Source: Seminavis robusta
Taxonomy: Eukaryota > Bacillariophyta > Bacillariophyceae > Naviculales > Naviculaceae
Reading direction: 5' to 3'
DNA: 64,000 bases
Assembly: GCA_903772945.1 (NCBI GenBank)
Contig: CAICTM010000362.1
Span: 1-64,000, forward strand
Below, in pieces: positions 24,585-36,585 of the stretch (the first letter of the stretch is position 1; each line of letters starts with the position of its first letter). The position numbers and the translations under genes were made by a program. Under the pieces are notes generated by a model. The model saw only the letters and a list, made by a program, of their open reading frames with translations. It had not been told where the DNA came from and did no database searches.

Positions 24585-24972
24585 GAGTGAAAGTCATTTT
24601 AAGACCGGGTGAAGATTAAGACCATGTAATTAATAGAGGTTCTTACGTAGGATCCTACGTAGCTTCAGTACCAGAGCAATTGAGGTGCTTCCTAAGTGTT
24701 CTGTAGGATCTTACAGGACTCATGTATGTAGGATCCTACACAGTTAAGTACTGTAAAGTCTTAAACTGCAGAGAAAAAGAATTCGTCACAAAAGTGAGTT
24801 TTTTTTCAATCAACCATAACTCCACCAATAAGTACACTCTGATCTTGGGAATTTAATGGGATACTCAACAACATGTGCCCTTTCGATTCAGCTACTTAGA
24901 AGAACAATATTCGAGATCCACCTCTTAAGAGAATAATCCGCGGAAAGGTCGGTCTTAAAATGACTTTTACTC
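24585..24972. mobile_element. Stowaway/Tc1-mariner-type MITE, 388 bp
   Basis: 23-bp terminal inverted repeats at 24585-24607 and 24950-24972 match at 22 of 23 positions (core AAAGTCATTTTAAGACCG). A TA dinucleotide sits immediately outside each end (24583-24584 and 24973-24974), as expected for Tc1/mariner target duplication. The inside has no open frame. It holds several short palindromic words around GTAGGATCCTAC (24645-24745). It is non-autonomous, so a transposase elsewhere would have to move it. Confidence 0.82.
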
Positions 24973-26772
24973 TACTCTAGTATCCCTTGCGTTATCCACC
25001 GTCCGTGACGTTACACAGATTTGCCGTCACATCTTCCACGTTCCACGTCGTGTTGTGAATCCTCGTTTCTCTCAGGAAGGCCTCAGCTTTCAATAGAAAC
25101 TCGGATAGACTGCTGCTTCTACTGTACCACGGGGCGGATAATGCTTGGAAGCTGCCTCCGACATGTGAACGGCCACCACTCGTACCGTATCTTTGCCAAG
25201 AGTTTGGCCGTTTCAGTTTGAAATAAAACGGCAACAATGACGAGTCCCATCTTTAAAATGTTGACCACCACTCACACAGCTTGGGTTGGGCCCAAAGCAA
25301 TAGTAGCATTAACAGCTCTATAGCCTTAAGCCCAAACCACTTAGTACTCCCAGCTAGCTCGTAGCTCCGGCCATAGTGTAGACAGGTAGACAATAGCCCT
25401 GTAAGTGTCCCAGAATGTCATTGCATGCATGCAAAGCTTGCCTACCTAGCTTTATGAGTCTGGCTATAATCTGTCGTGCGTTGCCCCCAGCATTATAGTG
25501 ACACCTTTTCGATTTCGACTTGGTCTTGTACGAAGGGACCTTATCCTACCTAGCAACCGGCACACCAATCTTTTGCCCTCTCCCGTCCTCCCTGCTCTCT
25601 TCCAGTGCTACCCACCACCGATGCCCCTGCTCTGCCTAGCATAGCCCCCATCTCTTCCCTGCTGTGATAACATGTACTACCAACACCTGCCAACAGGGTT
25701 TGACCATTCCTCGCGAAGGCAAACTCACTCTGCAGCTGTCTAAGCCTACTCAAGACGACCGAGCTGATGTTTGGTTTGATTGTAGACTGCGAATTGTTTA
25801 CCATGCCAGCCACGTCTGCATCAACCGAGATGCATTTGGCATTTGTTTGGTTCCAATCCTCGATTCATTTACCAATTGTTGGCTCTCGCCGTTGTTTGCA
25901 TTTGGGTGCTGACCATCAAGTTCCACCGTTTGACTATTCATCTCATCCTTGTTGTCACGGTGCCATCGTTGTTTGAATGTTTGAATTGTTTGTCTCTGTC
26001 GATCGTTGCTGCCCCCATGCAATCTCCTTGTCAGCTTTGCGCGGTTGGGAATTGGGAAGCGTACCTACTTGTAGGGATCTCTAGCTAGCCAGGAAAAGCA
26101 TGACTCTTCCGTACGTACCGGTACTCTAAACCCCATTATTTTTCATTACCCTGTTGCTATTGCGATTTTCCGGTAGCGCATGGTTGGTGCGAAGGAACAC
26201 TAGAGTATCGTGACGGCACTCTACAATGCGGTACTGATACAGTACAGTAGTGTAGACGACCCGTACTGTACGGTTTGGTACAGTATTTTCAAATAGATGG
26301 CTTCATCCTGTGCAGTACGATACCGGTATTTAAAGGCAATATTTCCATTATTGTTTCTTAAATCCAGTACCCTGGCTTCAGCCTTTGCTCTTCACAGCAC
26401 TCACTGACGTGACAACGGTAGGCACGACTGTTGTCATGCATACAGGCGGTACCCGTACAGCCTTTTGGCGACACTCAGCAGCATCGTTCCCAAAGATGAT
26501 ACCGTACCGGTACCCAATGGCCATGTTCTAGCTAGCTCTTGACTACACAAAACATGTCGGGGAATGCTGACCGAGATGCAGCTGCCAAAAGGATCAAGCG
26601 AGGACAGCTAGATTGGAGCTACCGGTACTAGCACAGTCGGTAGATATCATGAGATCAACACAGAATACGGTTCGGTTACTGAGATTACACACTTCACTAC
26701 TTGGACTGCCATGCGTCATGGGTCATGCATCCGAACAGGCAGTCGAAATTATGGGCACAAATAAATCACCTA
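24973..26772. other. Intergenic region, 1.8 kb
   Basis: No supported gene. Several overlapping open frames at 25.55-26.09 kb are on both strands and show no motif. From about 26100 to 26520 there are many ACCGGTAC and GTACTGTAC-type palindromic words. A rather T-rich, CTAG-containing stretch precedes the next gene's stop codon. Confidence 0.5.
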
Positions 26773-28152
26773 CTAGTCTTCGAGCTTGACCGCGGTTTCG
26801 TCGTCCTTGGCATCCAGCTGTGCCTGGAGTTCTTCCACCTTGTCCTCCAATGCTTCCTTTTCACGCTTTTCCATCTCCTTTTCACGCTTCTCCAATTCCT
26901 TTTCACGCTTCGCCATCTCCAGTGCAGCCACAGCTTCTTTCTTTTCACGCTTCTCTATCTCCAGTTGCTTTTCAAGTCGTTCCGCCTTGTCTGCGAGTGC
27001 TTCCTTTTCATCCAAGACATCATACAAACGAACTTTCAAAGAGGCATTCTCGTTGTCTTTCTTGGTCGTACTAGTATCTTGCAGCTCGACAACCAAATGA
27101 ATGGATTCAAGTCGCGACACAGGAACATCGGCATCAAAATCGGAAGTCGACGTCATAATCCGAATCTGCATCCGACTCGTCGGCAAAGAGTCCATCATCA
27201 CTAGACGCCATCGACTCCTCCTCCGCAGAATCCTCCGCAGCATCCTCGGGCTCTGTATCTAATGAATGGATGCGTGGATGCATGTGAGACAAGGAGGACG
27301 GGTTGAGCCAGTGAATAGTCGTGGAGTGACGAGATATGTAGAGACAAGCAACGATAAAAGCATACCGGTACATACCGGTGGCAGTGAGATCAAACTGATC
27401 CTGACCAGGAAACTTGTCGGGTCGTTGGAGGCCCTTGACTTGAGCTCTCTCGGCGTCATCTTTGAAGAGCTTTTTGAGCTTTCGTTTGAGGGACTTCTTT
27501 GTCGTGGGATGCGTCTTCTCGAGAATGTCGTCCATGATCTGTGTCTTGCGTTTGGATCCAGTGCACCAGTAGGCGTACCGGAAGAGGTAGTATAGGGAAG
27601 CGTGACCGCATTTGTTGTCATTGCCAATCAATACCTGGATGTCGCGAGATTTTTGGTCGATATTGGCAACGAACCAGTAGCCCCAGTCAGCAAGAGCAGG
27701 GAGATGTGTTTCGCAAATGAAGATAAAGATGTGGGCATGCTGCAGCCAACGCCCGTCGGTGGCGCGATGCTGGACCAGTTGCATTGGTCCCTTCACTAGA
27801 ATGAATAGTACTCGCCAAAGAATTTCCTTGAAGTCCGTGTTGTACTTGAACTTCTGCTCAACGAGGGTTCCATAGGACTCGACCATAGGGACCCCAGTCA
27901 AATCGAGAAGCTCCCGCTTGACGTATCCTTTTTCATCCGCCATGTGTCCTTTGAAGAAGCTACCGTATGGATGCGGAGAAGAGTCTTCGATTTGTTCCCT
28001 AGTGAGGGTGTTTTTTGGGCGGGGTCGCCAAAGAGGAAGTCTTCGGGGGGATGAAGTTTCCCCTCTTGCAACAACTTGAAGAATGGATTGGTCCCATCAA
28101 AGGACTGAATCAGTAGGGAGATTCCTTGTTGGTTGAGTAATGGGTTCACCAT
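26773..28152 (-). CDS. Unknown protein with acidic linker and coiled-coil tail; frame broken
   Basis: I do not recognise the family. The start at 28152 gives MVNPLLNQQG. The N-terminal frame runs to about 28016, where a six-A run (28011-28016 on the opposite strand) ends one frame. One more A would continue into NTLTREQIED and the long frame that holds PYGSFFKGHMADEKGYVKRE and about 230 more residues. A GT-AG intron of 117 bp (27259-27375, GCCACCG|GTATGT to CATTAG|AT) lies in that frame and leaves it open. After an Asp/Glu-rich linker a second break near 27150 separates the frame from a strongly charged coiled coil (26773-27140; repeated EKREKE). Two breaks suggest decay or sequence errors. 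The central part is well conserved-looking and probably globular. Confidence 0.6.
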
Positions 28153-30065
28153 CTTGTCTTGTCTGTTTCTGTGTCTGTGTTTGTCAGTGGAAGCATCAAA
28201 AGGGGCGAGCAGTAAATGAGTGACGAGTCCCGCAATGACAATGTGCACGAAAGATCGACCACGATCGATGGCGCCGCCACGGGACATGGACTTACATCAG
28301 AGTACTTCTTGTTGTGTTTGTAGGCTGACTATCACGATATCGATGGCTGGTGACTGCGGTAGGACTGTATAGTAGAAGTGGGCTGTGGACTGTCACTCGA
28401 AGCTTTCACAAGACAACACGATCACGCGACTGTGCTACTAGCAGTAACGGGAGCCGTAGGTGGAGATGCGAGGCGGTGAGAAGTAAGTGAGAGAAGAGAG
28501 CGCGATGTGAGTTCATGGTCAACTTGACAGGAGGAGAAGGAGACAAGCTGCTGCGGCGGTTCCCTAGAGGTCTAGCTACCGTAGCTAGCAGTAACAAAGC
28601 TTACCTTTTTGATTTTATGGACTTGTGAATTGTGAATTGTGATTGTGTTGGAGAGCGATCGATTTGGTGCACTTGTCGGGTGGACTGCTTTTCCGCGCGC
28701 CTGCTCGATTCCCGCCCTAAAATCTTAGCGGTATTCAAAGGTAATACATTCATACTTTTCAAATCAATCATTTAATAACGCGGTACTCAAAAAGGCCGCT
28801 TCGACTGTGTCTGGGTTGAGAGCTTTCCGCAAAACTACAGTGCACTCAAACCTCTATAATAAGCATGTTCTACTAGTAGTGTAATATAAGATCAAACAGG
28901 CCAGTATTGGGATACACCCAGTGCACTTGGTCCTTTCTTGTCCAACTTGCTCAGGACTCTTTATTGGCTTGGATCAAGTACATGTATTTTTTAATGAAAA
29001 GATGGTGATCACTGTCTTTTGCAGCTTCAGGCGCAAACCATTTTCTTGGTGTCAGTTTTGAGGTGTCAATACTGGAAGTTTTCTTCAAGTCTGTGGTGCG
29101 GTATCGCTGTATCTAGAGAATATTCCCGTTTTCTAAAATCTGAGTACCGGTAATGGTTGGTCTGTGCTGTCTCCGCATTCAACTGTGTCTGGGATAAAAC
29201 TTTCACGAAACCGCCCCGAAGACATGTATGTCAAGATGACACACTCAGCCTACCTGATTCAGAGAACTACTGTAGCGCCGCAGCTATTAATAATCGAGAG
29301 TGGTGCCTTCAATTTTTTTAAGTGACAATTCCAAAGCCTTGCTTTCTCTTCTCCGCGCTCCAGGCAGGGCCAGCCCAGCCAGACAGCGCAATGATGCATG
29401 GCTGTCGGAGCGACAAAGGCTCCGCCCAGAAGACCCAAGGATCAATTTCTCTCCACGCGCACTACTGAGTACGCCATGCAAGGAAGGAGCAATGCAAGGA
29501 AGGCGCAAATATACCGGTACGCTCGGGTGCAGGAACCAGGAATCTCTTTGCAGGGACCTCCAGCCAGGCTGCCCTGCCAGTCATGGTGAAGAAGGAGCCG
29601 ATTTGCTTGCTTGTTGCTGCGGCCATGTGTTCTGAAATTTCCGCCTAGGTCTTCCTGTCTCTCGTTTGATGCATGAAAAATGCATGCATTGACCAGGAGA
29701 CGGGCTATGCGTATTCGTATTCGTATTCGTCTCCGACTTGCTGTCTCGCTACCGGTATTAGTAGAGCTACTAGGCTAGCTGGCAGCCCCCCCATCATCAG
29801 TACGGTACCGTACGAGCGAGTGGCTGCAACCAAGAGCTTCTTGTAAAACAAAGCTTCGAGGCTCTCCCCAGCCACGAAAGACCAAAACACGAAAGGAAAC
29901 CATTGCGGCGCACGGCACCTGTTTGAGTTTGAGCTGCCGTAGCTAGCTAGAGCATCACTAGCTAGTAGAGTGAAGTCCAAAAGAAAAAAGAGGTATCTAG
30001 ACTATGAGATACTAGCCACCGTACTAGCTACCGTAGCTAGTACATGTGGTATTCATGTGCTCTCA
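28153..30065. other. Intergenic region, 1.9 kb
   Basis: No supported gene. The upstream in-frame extension of the previous gene (to 28287) could be coding but is Arg-rich and less convincing. TTCGTATTCGTATTCGT (about 29711-29730) is a short tandem repeat. A small minus-strand frame (29705-29980) has a hydrophobic stretch but no homology that I can name. Confidence 0.45.
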
Positions 30066-30719
30066 TCATCTGCTTGGAGCCGTGGCACTGTTGGTGGTGT
30101 GAAAGGGCGCCACTAATGCCTTGAATAGACTTGTGGATGCATTTCTGGTTGTCCTACTCGTGCCTGTCTCTGTTTTTGCATTCTTGGTGGAAAACCTACT
30201 GGTGAAACTGAATCTGCTGCTCCCTGTCGAAGTAGTAGTAGCATTCTGGACAGCACCGTCTTGCTGGTCATTGTCCATGCTAGATCCCAGGGTGGTCTTC
30301 CATATGGATCCATAGCGAGAGGCGAGCTTTAGCTTGGTTCCCAGTGGACTATCTTCTAGTTCTTGTACAATAGCTTGGACTCCCTTTCCCTTGGCGGAGT
30401 TCGACCCGATCTTGAGAATAATGCGTCCTACCGCCAGATTGATATCTCTGGATGCCAAACATTCGGGAGAGGAGAACCCGGAAATGACGACTTTTTCATC
30501 AGTGGTCTGTCGAAGGCACAATCCCCACCGTTCACTGCAGTACGACTCTCCCACCTCTCTAGGAATGTTGCTGTTGCGATTGCTCACCATGGCAGCTACC
30601 TCTCTACTACTACTAGTGTCGCAGCCGTTGCTGAACTCAATGGTGGAAGGAATACCGTTGCTCATGCCGGGCGCTCTGGGTCCACTACTAGTACTAGTAC
30701 TTGTACGGGCAGTCGCCAT
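30066..30719 (-). CDS. Small Ser/Thr-rich protein with PDZ-like domain
   Basis: Single exon, 217 residues. The ATG at 30719 sits in the context GACCATGGCG; further upstream only TTG is available. The N-terminal 55 residues are Ser/Thr/Gly-rich. Residues about 62-135 read as a PDZ-like fold: WGLCLRQ, VVISGFSSPE, INLAVGRIILKIGSNSAKGK, then LEDSPLGTKLKL, each in the expected order. The C-terminal third is again Ser/Thr/Arg-rich. PDZ domains bind C-terminal peptides; the partner here is unknown. The carboxylate-binding GLGF loop is seen only as WGLCL, so ligand binding is not assured. Confidence 0.6.
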   Translation of the reverse strand: MATARTSTSTSSGPRAPGMSNGIPSTIEFSNGCDTSSSREVAAMVSNRNSNIPREVGESYCSERWGLCLRQTTDEKVVISGFSSPECLASRDINLAVGRIILKIGSNSAKGKGVQAIVQELEDSPLGTKLKLASRYGSIWKTTLGSSMDNDQQDGAVQNATTTSTGSSRFSFTSRFSTKNAKTETGTSRTTRNASTSLFKALVAPFHTTNSATAPSR

Positions 30720-33331
30720 GGTCTGTATGTTACTACCTGTACCTGTACTTTTTTTGGAACGAGGTGCCGTGGTTCTGACACAGAAGTCCTTGTCTGGCTT
30801 CTTGAGCAATTTGTGAGCTTATCATAGCGGACAGCACAACGTTCGCTCTTTGCTACGGTATGCTTTGCTGTGCTGGTTGGCGCTCTGGTTTTAGTCGCCC
30901 TTCGCTGACTTCTTTTTGAATGTTTCAGTGACTTCTAGCTCTTCCACCTGCGGCCATCAAGGCCACGGCCTCAACTACAGTCCGGATGATAGTTTGTGCC
31001 CCAGAAGGCTTTCATGCGTCTTCAATACTTAACCTTCCGAACCAACATACTTAACCTTCCGTTCAAAAGGGTTTCGCTGAAACATTCCTTGAAACTGGTC
31101 AGCACACAAACACCCAATGTCCAACCACGAGGTGGAATGGGGGCAAAAGAAGCTTTGACGGAACATGTATGTTTCACCTAAAACGAACCAAAAAGTAGGG
31201 GTGCAATATGACGGTTATGCAAACCACCAACTGCTTCAGCCAGGGTAAGCCTTTACTGAGATACTGAGATCCACATCTTCGTTTTCATGCTCCAACATTG
31301 CCTTGCATCGGTTCTTATTATGTTCCAGTGAAGCGATTTCATTTGGAAACCAAGACTCACGATGACTCTCTCAGTTCCACCAACCACCAACAGATTTTGC
31401 AAGGTACTATTACACTACAGTAAGTCTTGTACTCAGTACGTACTGCGTATACTACGGAAACCTGCATGCTGTTTTCGCTGTTTTACGTATTACATACCAC
31501 CGGTACCATGTACAGTACTTAGACAGTAATAAACATCTTGCTTGAAGTTGAAAGAACAACCACTTACTGCACACTGGAGCAAGAAGACTTATTGGTGCAG
31601 ATCTGTTGAAGTCACAATGAAACATTATTTTATTTATTAAATTTTTAGCAGGAACCGCTACCACTGGACACTGGAGCTCCCACCGGTACGAGTCTACTGG
31701 TACTACCTCTGGCCACCGCTATCAACGAAGCAAGGAAATTAGCCAGTATGGCAGTCAAAACCAGGGCAAGCTCTCTTGCGTTGGCCGAGACTCCTGGTAG
31801 ATCTACTGGTACATGTACGGTACAAGCCTTTTTGCCGGCAATTGAGTACTGTACTAGCTAGCTACCTGGTAGTGTGCTCGTCTAACTAATGTACCGGTAC
31901 GCATCTTCTCTTTGCCATTCTCCGTGGCCACACCAAGGTTGGCCCTTCTGGAGCTGCGAAAGTAAGCATACTTCATGCTTGACATGTACATGTACATGTA
32001 CATGTACACATTGGCCATCCAATCTGGGCAGAGTTGCCTATGATTATGACATCACAGCCCAGCCAGAATAAAGTTGGCAGCCATTGGTATGGTACCATTG
32101 CGTCAAATGATGCACCATCTATAGAAATGTGGGAGGTCCACACGCACAACCAGACTTTTGAAGTTGCTTGCAAACTGTACAGAGCCGGGCAGTCGTTGGC
32201 TGGTGAAACAACCATGTGCTCTTGGCTGGTTCGGTCAGTCCTGGCTCGGGAAGGATTTCAACGCACCCGCTCAGTTTGCCTACTAGCTAGGTGCTCTGCT
32301 CCTTTCTGCTCATAAAAGTACCTTACTATGAACTCCAATGAAAGGAATCACAGAAAAATGCTGTGGCCATGAAGTTTATTTTGTTGTTGTGGATGCTTGT
32401 ACATGGAAATAGAGTCGAACCCATTGCTTGCATACAGTGCATGCAACACAAGCACGCTGCGAGGACTTGGAAGGCATGGTTGGCTGCACGCACGCACAAA
32501 TAAATGTAATCCCTCGACTCGTCACTCGACTCATCTCAATTGGTGTTCTGGCTTGAGTTGTGCTGGGTTGATGCATGCATGTCCTGGACTCGTGAGCGAG
32601 TCGAGTGTTGCTGTATGTATGTACATGAGTGCTTGGCTGCACGAGGAAATAAACCACTCAAAAGAAACTTCTAAACTTCAATTTCCTTGGCTGGCTGTAG
32701 CTAGAAATCCGATAGAGAGCAACCGGTACGTGTACTAGCTAGTAGTGACACGCTGAATGGCTATCATCACACAGCTACACCTTACCGTACCGGCAACCAT
32801 CTGGTGATGAAGCGGAAGCGAACAGCGTTCATGCATACATTTACATGATGTGCTTGTACACTTGTACGTACAGCGATGTAAAGTGTACAGTATCGTTCAC
32901 GATGTACAAGTATAGGTACCTGGTACCACCGGTACATTCAAGTGACTGTCGTAAGACTCGTAGACACAAGATAAATAAGTCTACAGAAGAAGACGATCCA
33001 TGATCAGCTCATGATCTTCTAAATCTCAATGACGATAGTCTGAGGTGGCAGCAAGTTCTAATTAATGATTAATGTCAGTGTGACTTTGTGACCAAAAAAA
33101 GGAACACCAAGTCAATTCCATCGACAAGTTCTCTTTAAATCTCATGTTTATCTTACATCTGTCTTCCTACTTGCGCTTGGAAAGCTAAACGTGTGTGATC
33201 GTGTAAAGCTGCTAAGCAAAATTTGGCCGAGAAAGATAAAGCACAAAAATTGCCTCCATTGCTCTTTCAACTTCCAACCACAACAATTGAGTCTCAATTA
33301 TAGAGCAACAACCAATACTACTACTATCACC
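30720..33331. other. Intergenic region, 2.6 kb
   Basis: No supported gene. It contains an ACATGT microsatellite (31982-32008), scattered ACCGGTAC and CTAGCTAG words, and ATGCATGC words. The last 200 bases are the 5' flank of the M6 peptidase gene. Confidence 0.55.
31982..32008. repeat. (ACATGT)n microsatellite
   Basis: Four perfect ACATGT units plus a half unit; each unit is itself a palindrome. Confidence 0.95.
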
Positions 33332-35551
33332 ATGAGCAAGAGCATATACATACGAGTATGTCTACTACTACTATCACTATTGTTATTGGCGTATGTCTGC
33401 AACGGCTTTGTCCCTCCTCGTCCTGGCAGTGACTTGGCCGTTAGCTTTGAGCCCGTGGGAGAGTACCGTCGTCGTTTGAACCTTACGTACGATTATACGC
33501 CGTCTCTACTGAGCGAGGAAATGTGTAGATTTCTAACGGAGCAAGAATGCCAAGACGCAGACGAGTCGCTGAGAGATCATGCCAAGAGCCACCAGAATAT
33601 ACAACGGCGGCTTTATCACCAAAGACAAAGAAGAAAACAACGGCGACTTCGATCACAAACCTCTGAAACCCCAAACTCTATCCCTAACCCTAACCCTAAT
33701 CAAGACATGACAGAATTCCAAGACCTACTAGGCGCCTTTACGCAAGCCTACGGGAGAGGTCCCGCCCATCAACCAACCCTGCAAGAAGAGCTAGAAGAAC
33801 TAGACCAACTCCTCAAAGAGTTCAACACTACCAAGGAGCAACACTATAGGGACCGGGCTAGAGCCTTACGCAGTGACCGCAGCAGCCAAGTGTTCAACCC
33901 GTCCGTGGGAACCTTTGTGGTGCCGCTCTTCCTCATGGTATTCTCCGACCATGCCGCTGCCAATCGACCACTCCCGCCCAAATACGAGTACCAGATCTTA
34001 TGGAACCTAAGAATCAAAAAATGGATTCAAGAAAACTCCTACAATCAGTACGATGCCTTTTTCGACGTCCAAGACTGGCAAGTCACGGACAACACCGAAC
34101 TACACTACAGTTACGGAAAAGCCGGGCGAGTCGCAAAGTTCCAAAACTCATTTCATCCACTCTTGGAGAGTATGGACAAAGCATTGGAGGGAGACTGGTC
34201 ACTCTACGATGCCGATGGGGATGGCTTTATCGACAATGTCATTGTATTGACCAGTTCCTATGGCGCTGAAGAGGGTGGTACGGACTGCAACAATGGAAGA
34301 GCCGACATGGAACGCATCTGGAGTCACGCATTCTCCAATTCCAAAGCATGGGTATCACCCACCAACCCAAAGTACAAAACACGAGGATACATGATTGCAT
34401 CTGCATTGGATCTCACCTGCGACTCAAATCCAGCCAAAATGGGAGTTATGACACACGAGTACCTTCATACCTTCTTTCTCATTGATCTATACGATATCAA
34501 CTTTGTTGGAAGAGGACTTGGGACCTTTGATATCATGAGTTATCCCTACGGGCTAGACAATGATGGATACATACCCGTCCATCTATCGTCGTGGGCCAAG
34601 GAAACCATTGGATGGATCACCTGCGAGACCATTACGGCATCGGGAGAATACACGCTGCAACCGGCTGCCATCGCGCCAATTTGCTACAAAATCATACTCA
34701 GTGACTTTGATCCCTCACAACCAGAGTACATTTTGCTAGAAAACAGACAGCGCATCAGTTTCGATATTGACTTTTGGAAAGCAGGCCTCGTCATGTTTCA
34801 TGTTGATGAGGCCGCCAATGATCAAAAGTTTGTCGGGTATCCTGGCAGGACGGGAAATTGGCCAGAGTCGGGGGAACACTATCGAGTCTCGGTCATTCAA
34901 GCCGATCGCAACTACGATCTGGAAAAGAACATGAATATTGGGGATGAAGGGGATATTTGGGAAACGGGCATGAAGTTGACGCCCAACGTCGATGGGCAGA
35001 CATGGCCCAATACGGATACCTACCAATACGGATCCGTACAACAAACGGGAATTATCATTGAGGTACTCGAGCCACCAGCCGACGGATCATTCAATGTGCG
35101 AGTCAAAGTGGATATGGGGACTCGTAGTGGCAATGCGCCGCAAGTCTTTGCGACGCCAACCAAAGAACGCGACAATCATAATGACAATCCGGAACTGGAG
35201 GACCTTGCCGAGAACCAGTTCAATGTCCCCGATGATCCGGACCATGGCATTAGTGGAATGATTCCACAGCTAGGATGGTTTGATCGGTTTCAAAAACAAG
35301 AGACCGAACAACAACAAGAGACCGAGACGCTGCAACCGGAAATGGAAATGGACGTGGCACCCACCAAGCTACCATCACCACAGTCGCATCCAGAGGGGGG
35401 ACATGAAGACGATCCGACGAATCCTTTTTTTGTATTCACAGCAGAGGCTACGGCTCGTTCCAACGCCAGTGGACGACAACGAGGGGGGTTAGCCGTCATG
35501 GCAGTATCATTGCTGGCGTCCACAGCAGCGCACTATCTGTGCATGATGTAG
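33332..35551 (+). CDS. M6-family secreted metallopeptidase
   Basis: Single exon, 739 residues. The ATG at 33332 (context CACCATGAG) begins a clear signal peptide (hydrophobic LLLLSLLLLAYVCNG); an upstream in-frame GTG/ATG region lacks such a signal. Residues about 293-301 (DADGDGFID) form a calcium-type loop seen in this family. The zinc motif is H375-E376-Y-L-H379, with Asp385 as the probable third ligand (HEYLHTFFLID), as in M6 peptidases such as immune inhibitor A; a MSYPYG Met-turn-like block follows. The C-terminus is Gln/Glu-rich and ends in a hydrophobic segment (about 720-735) that may be a GPI or membrane anchor. It probably acts at the cell surface or outside the cell on unknown proteins. 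Confidence 0.88.
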   Translation: MSKSIYIRVCLLLLSLLLLAYVCNGFVPPRPGSDLAVSFEPVGEYRRRLNLTYDYTPSLLSEEMCRFLTEQECQDADESLRDHAKSHQNIQRRLYHQRQRRKQRRLRSQTSETPNSIPNPNPNQDMTEFQDLLGAFTQAYGRGPAHQPTLQEELEELDQLLKEFNTTKEQHYRDRARALRSDRSSQVFNPSVGTFVVPLFLMVFSDHAAANRPLPPKYEYQILWNLRIKKWIQENSYNQYDAFFDVQDWQVTDNTELHYSYGKAGRVAKFQNSFHPLLESMDKALEGDWSLYDADGDGFIDNVIVLTSSYGAEEGGTDCNNGRADMERIWSHAFSNSKAWVSPTNPKYKTRGYMIASALDLTCDSNPAKMGVMTHEYLHTFFLIDLYDINFVGRGLGTFDIMSYPYGLDNDGYIPVHLSSWAKETIGWITCETITASGEYTLQPAAIAPICYKIILSDFDPSQPEYILLENRQRISFDIDFWKAGLVMFHVDEAANDQKFVGYPGRTGNWPESGEHYRVSVIQADRNYDLEKNMNIGDEGDIWETGMKLTPNVDGQTWPNTDTYQYGSVQQTGIIIEVLEPPADGSFNVRVKVDMGTRSGNAPQVFATPTKERDNHNDNPELEDLAENQFNVPDDPDHGISGMIPQLGWFDRFQKQETEQQQETETLQPEMEMDVAPTKLPSPQSHPEGGHEDDPTNPFFVFTAEATARSNASGRQRGGLAVMAVSLLASTAAHYLCMM

Positions 35552-36585
35552 ACTACTAGACGATTCGAACGCCAGGCAGGGGTGGTGCATCCTACGGTAC
35601 TCGAGAGAGATTTCGGCTGACAGCAGTTGCCTCCTTTCGATTCGATTCGATCTGTCTCTGCAAAGAGATTTTCGAAAAGAACTGAAATCGAGCAGCCTTC
35701 TGTCATGGGACGTGGCTCGTGCGAGATCATTTATTTCGCTTGGGAGCACGCATTTGGTTCATTCCTTGGGCCCTGAGAGCGAGCAACGACCTGCTCATTG
35801 GGTACCGCACGTCGTCAAGCTCAGCCCAGCCAAGTCCGACAGTACTAGTCTAGTAGCACGTATGCGGTCATTGTGTTCATGGTCTTCGTGGGCGGGTTGG
35901 CGTTCTCCACGGTTGCTAACGATAGGAAGTGCCAGTCACTCGGCCCCTTAAAATCTTGAGCGTCCGTGCTCTGTGAGAAGTAAAGAGAGCTACGTCGGAG
36001 TCCACATCCCTGTTGCAGCAAAGTTCCAAAAAGTAATTAGCTCACAATTGACACTTCCAAAGCCTTAATGTCTAGACGCGTTCACGAAACCGAGTCCTCG
36101 GTCGGCAGATCTTCTTGCTTCCTCGATGTCAGCGGAGCTAGTCTTTGGATGTAGTTCTCGTCCTGGTGGTTCGATGCGAAGTGATTAAAGATTCGGCTCG
36201 TACTGTATCTAACCATGGTACGGTCTAGCTTGTTGTCGTTTCTTCCCTCGAGATCTCCGAGGAGTCGGGGAGAGGATCATTTGACAGATCTGATTTGTCC
36301 AGTGCCTCCCGAGAGAGCTAGCTGGGGATGGTGTCAGGAATCGAATCGCTATGGCTCGTATCTACAACTAGACTGGCACGCGTTTGGAGCGCCGTTGCAA
36401 CGTTTGCAAATGTTATATTAGTTTTCCATTCAGCATCATCGGAATCACCATCGGACTGATTACTGCATGCGGTACTTTCCTCCAGCTGGGCTGGCTATGG
36501 CAACATAACTCACCAAACTGGAAACCTTGAAGATACTACGGGTTAGAGCGGACTATGGTGAGGATGGGTTTCAGAGGATGTCAAT
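35552..36585. other. Intergenic region, 1.0 kb
   Basis: No supported gene. TCGATTCGATTCGATC near 35636-35652 is a short tandem word. A weak match to the dispersed GAGCAACGAC motif lies near 35780. This region separates the 3' ends of two convergent genes. Confidence 0.5.
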
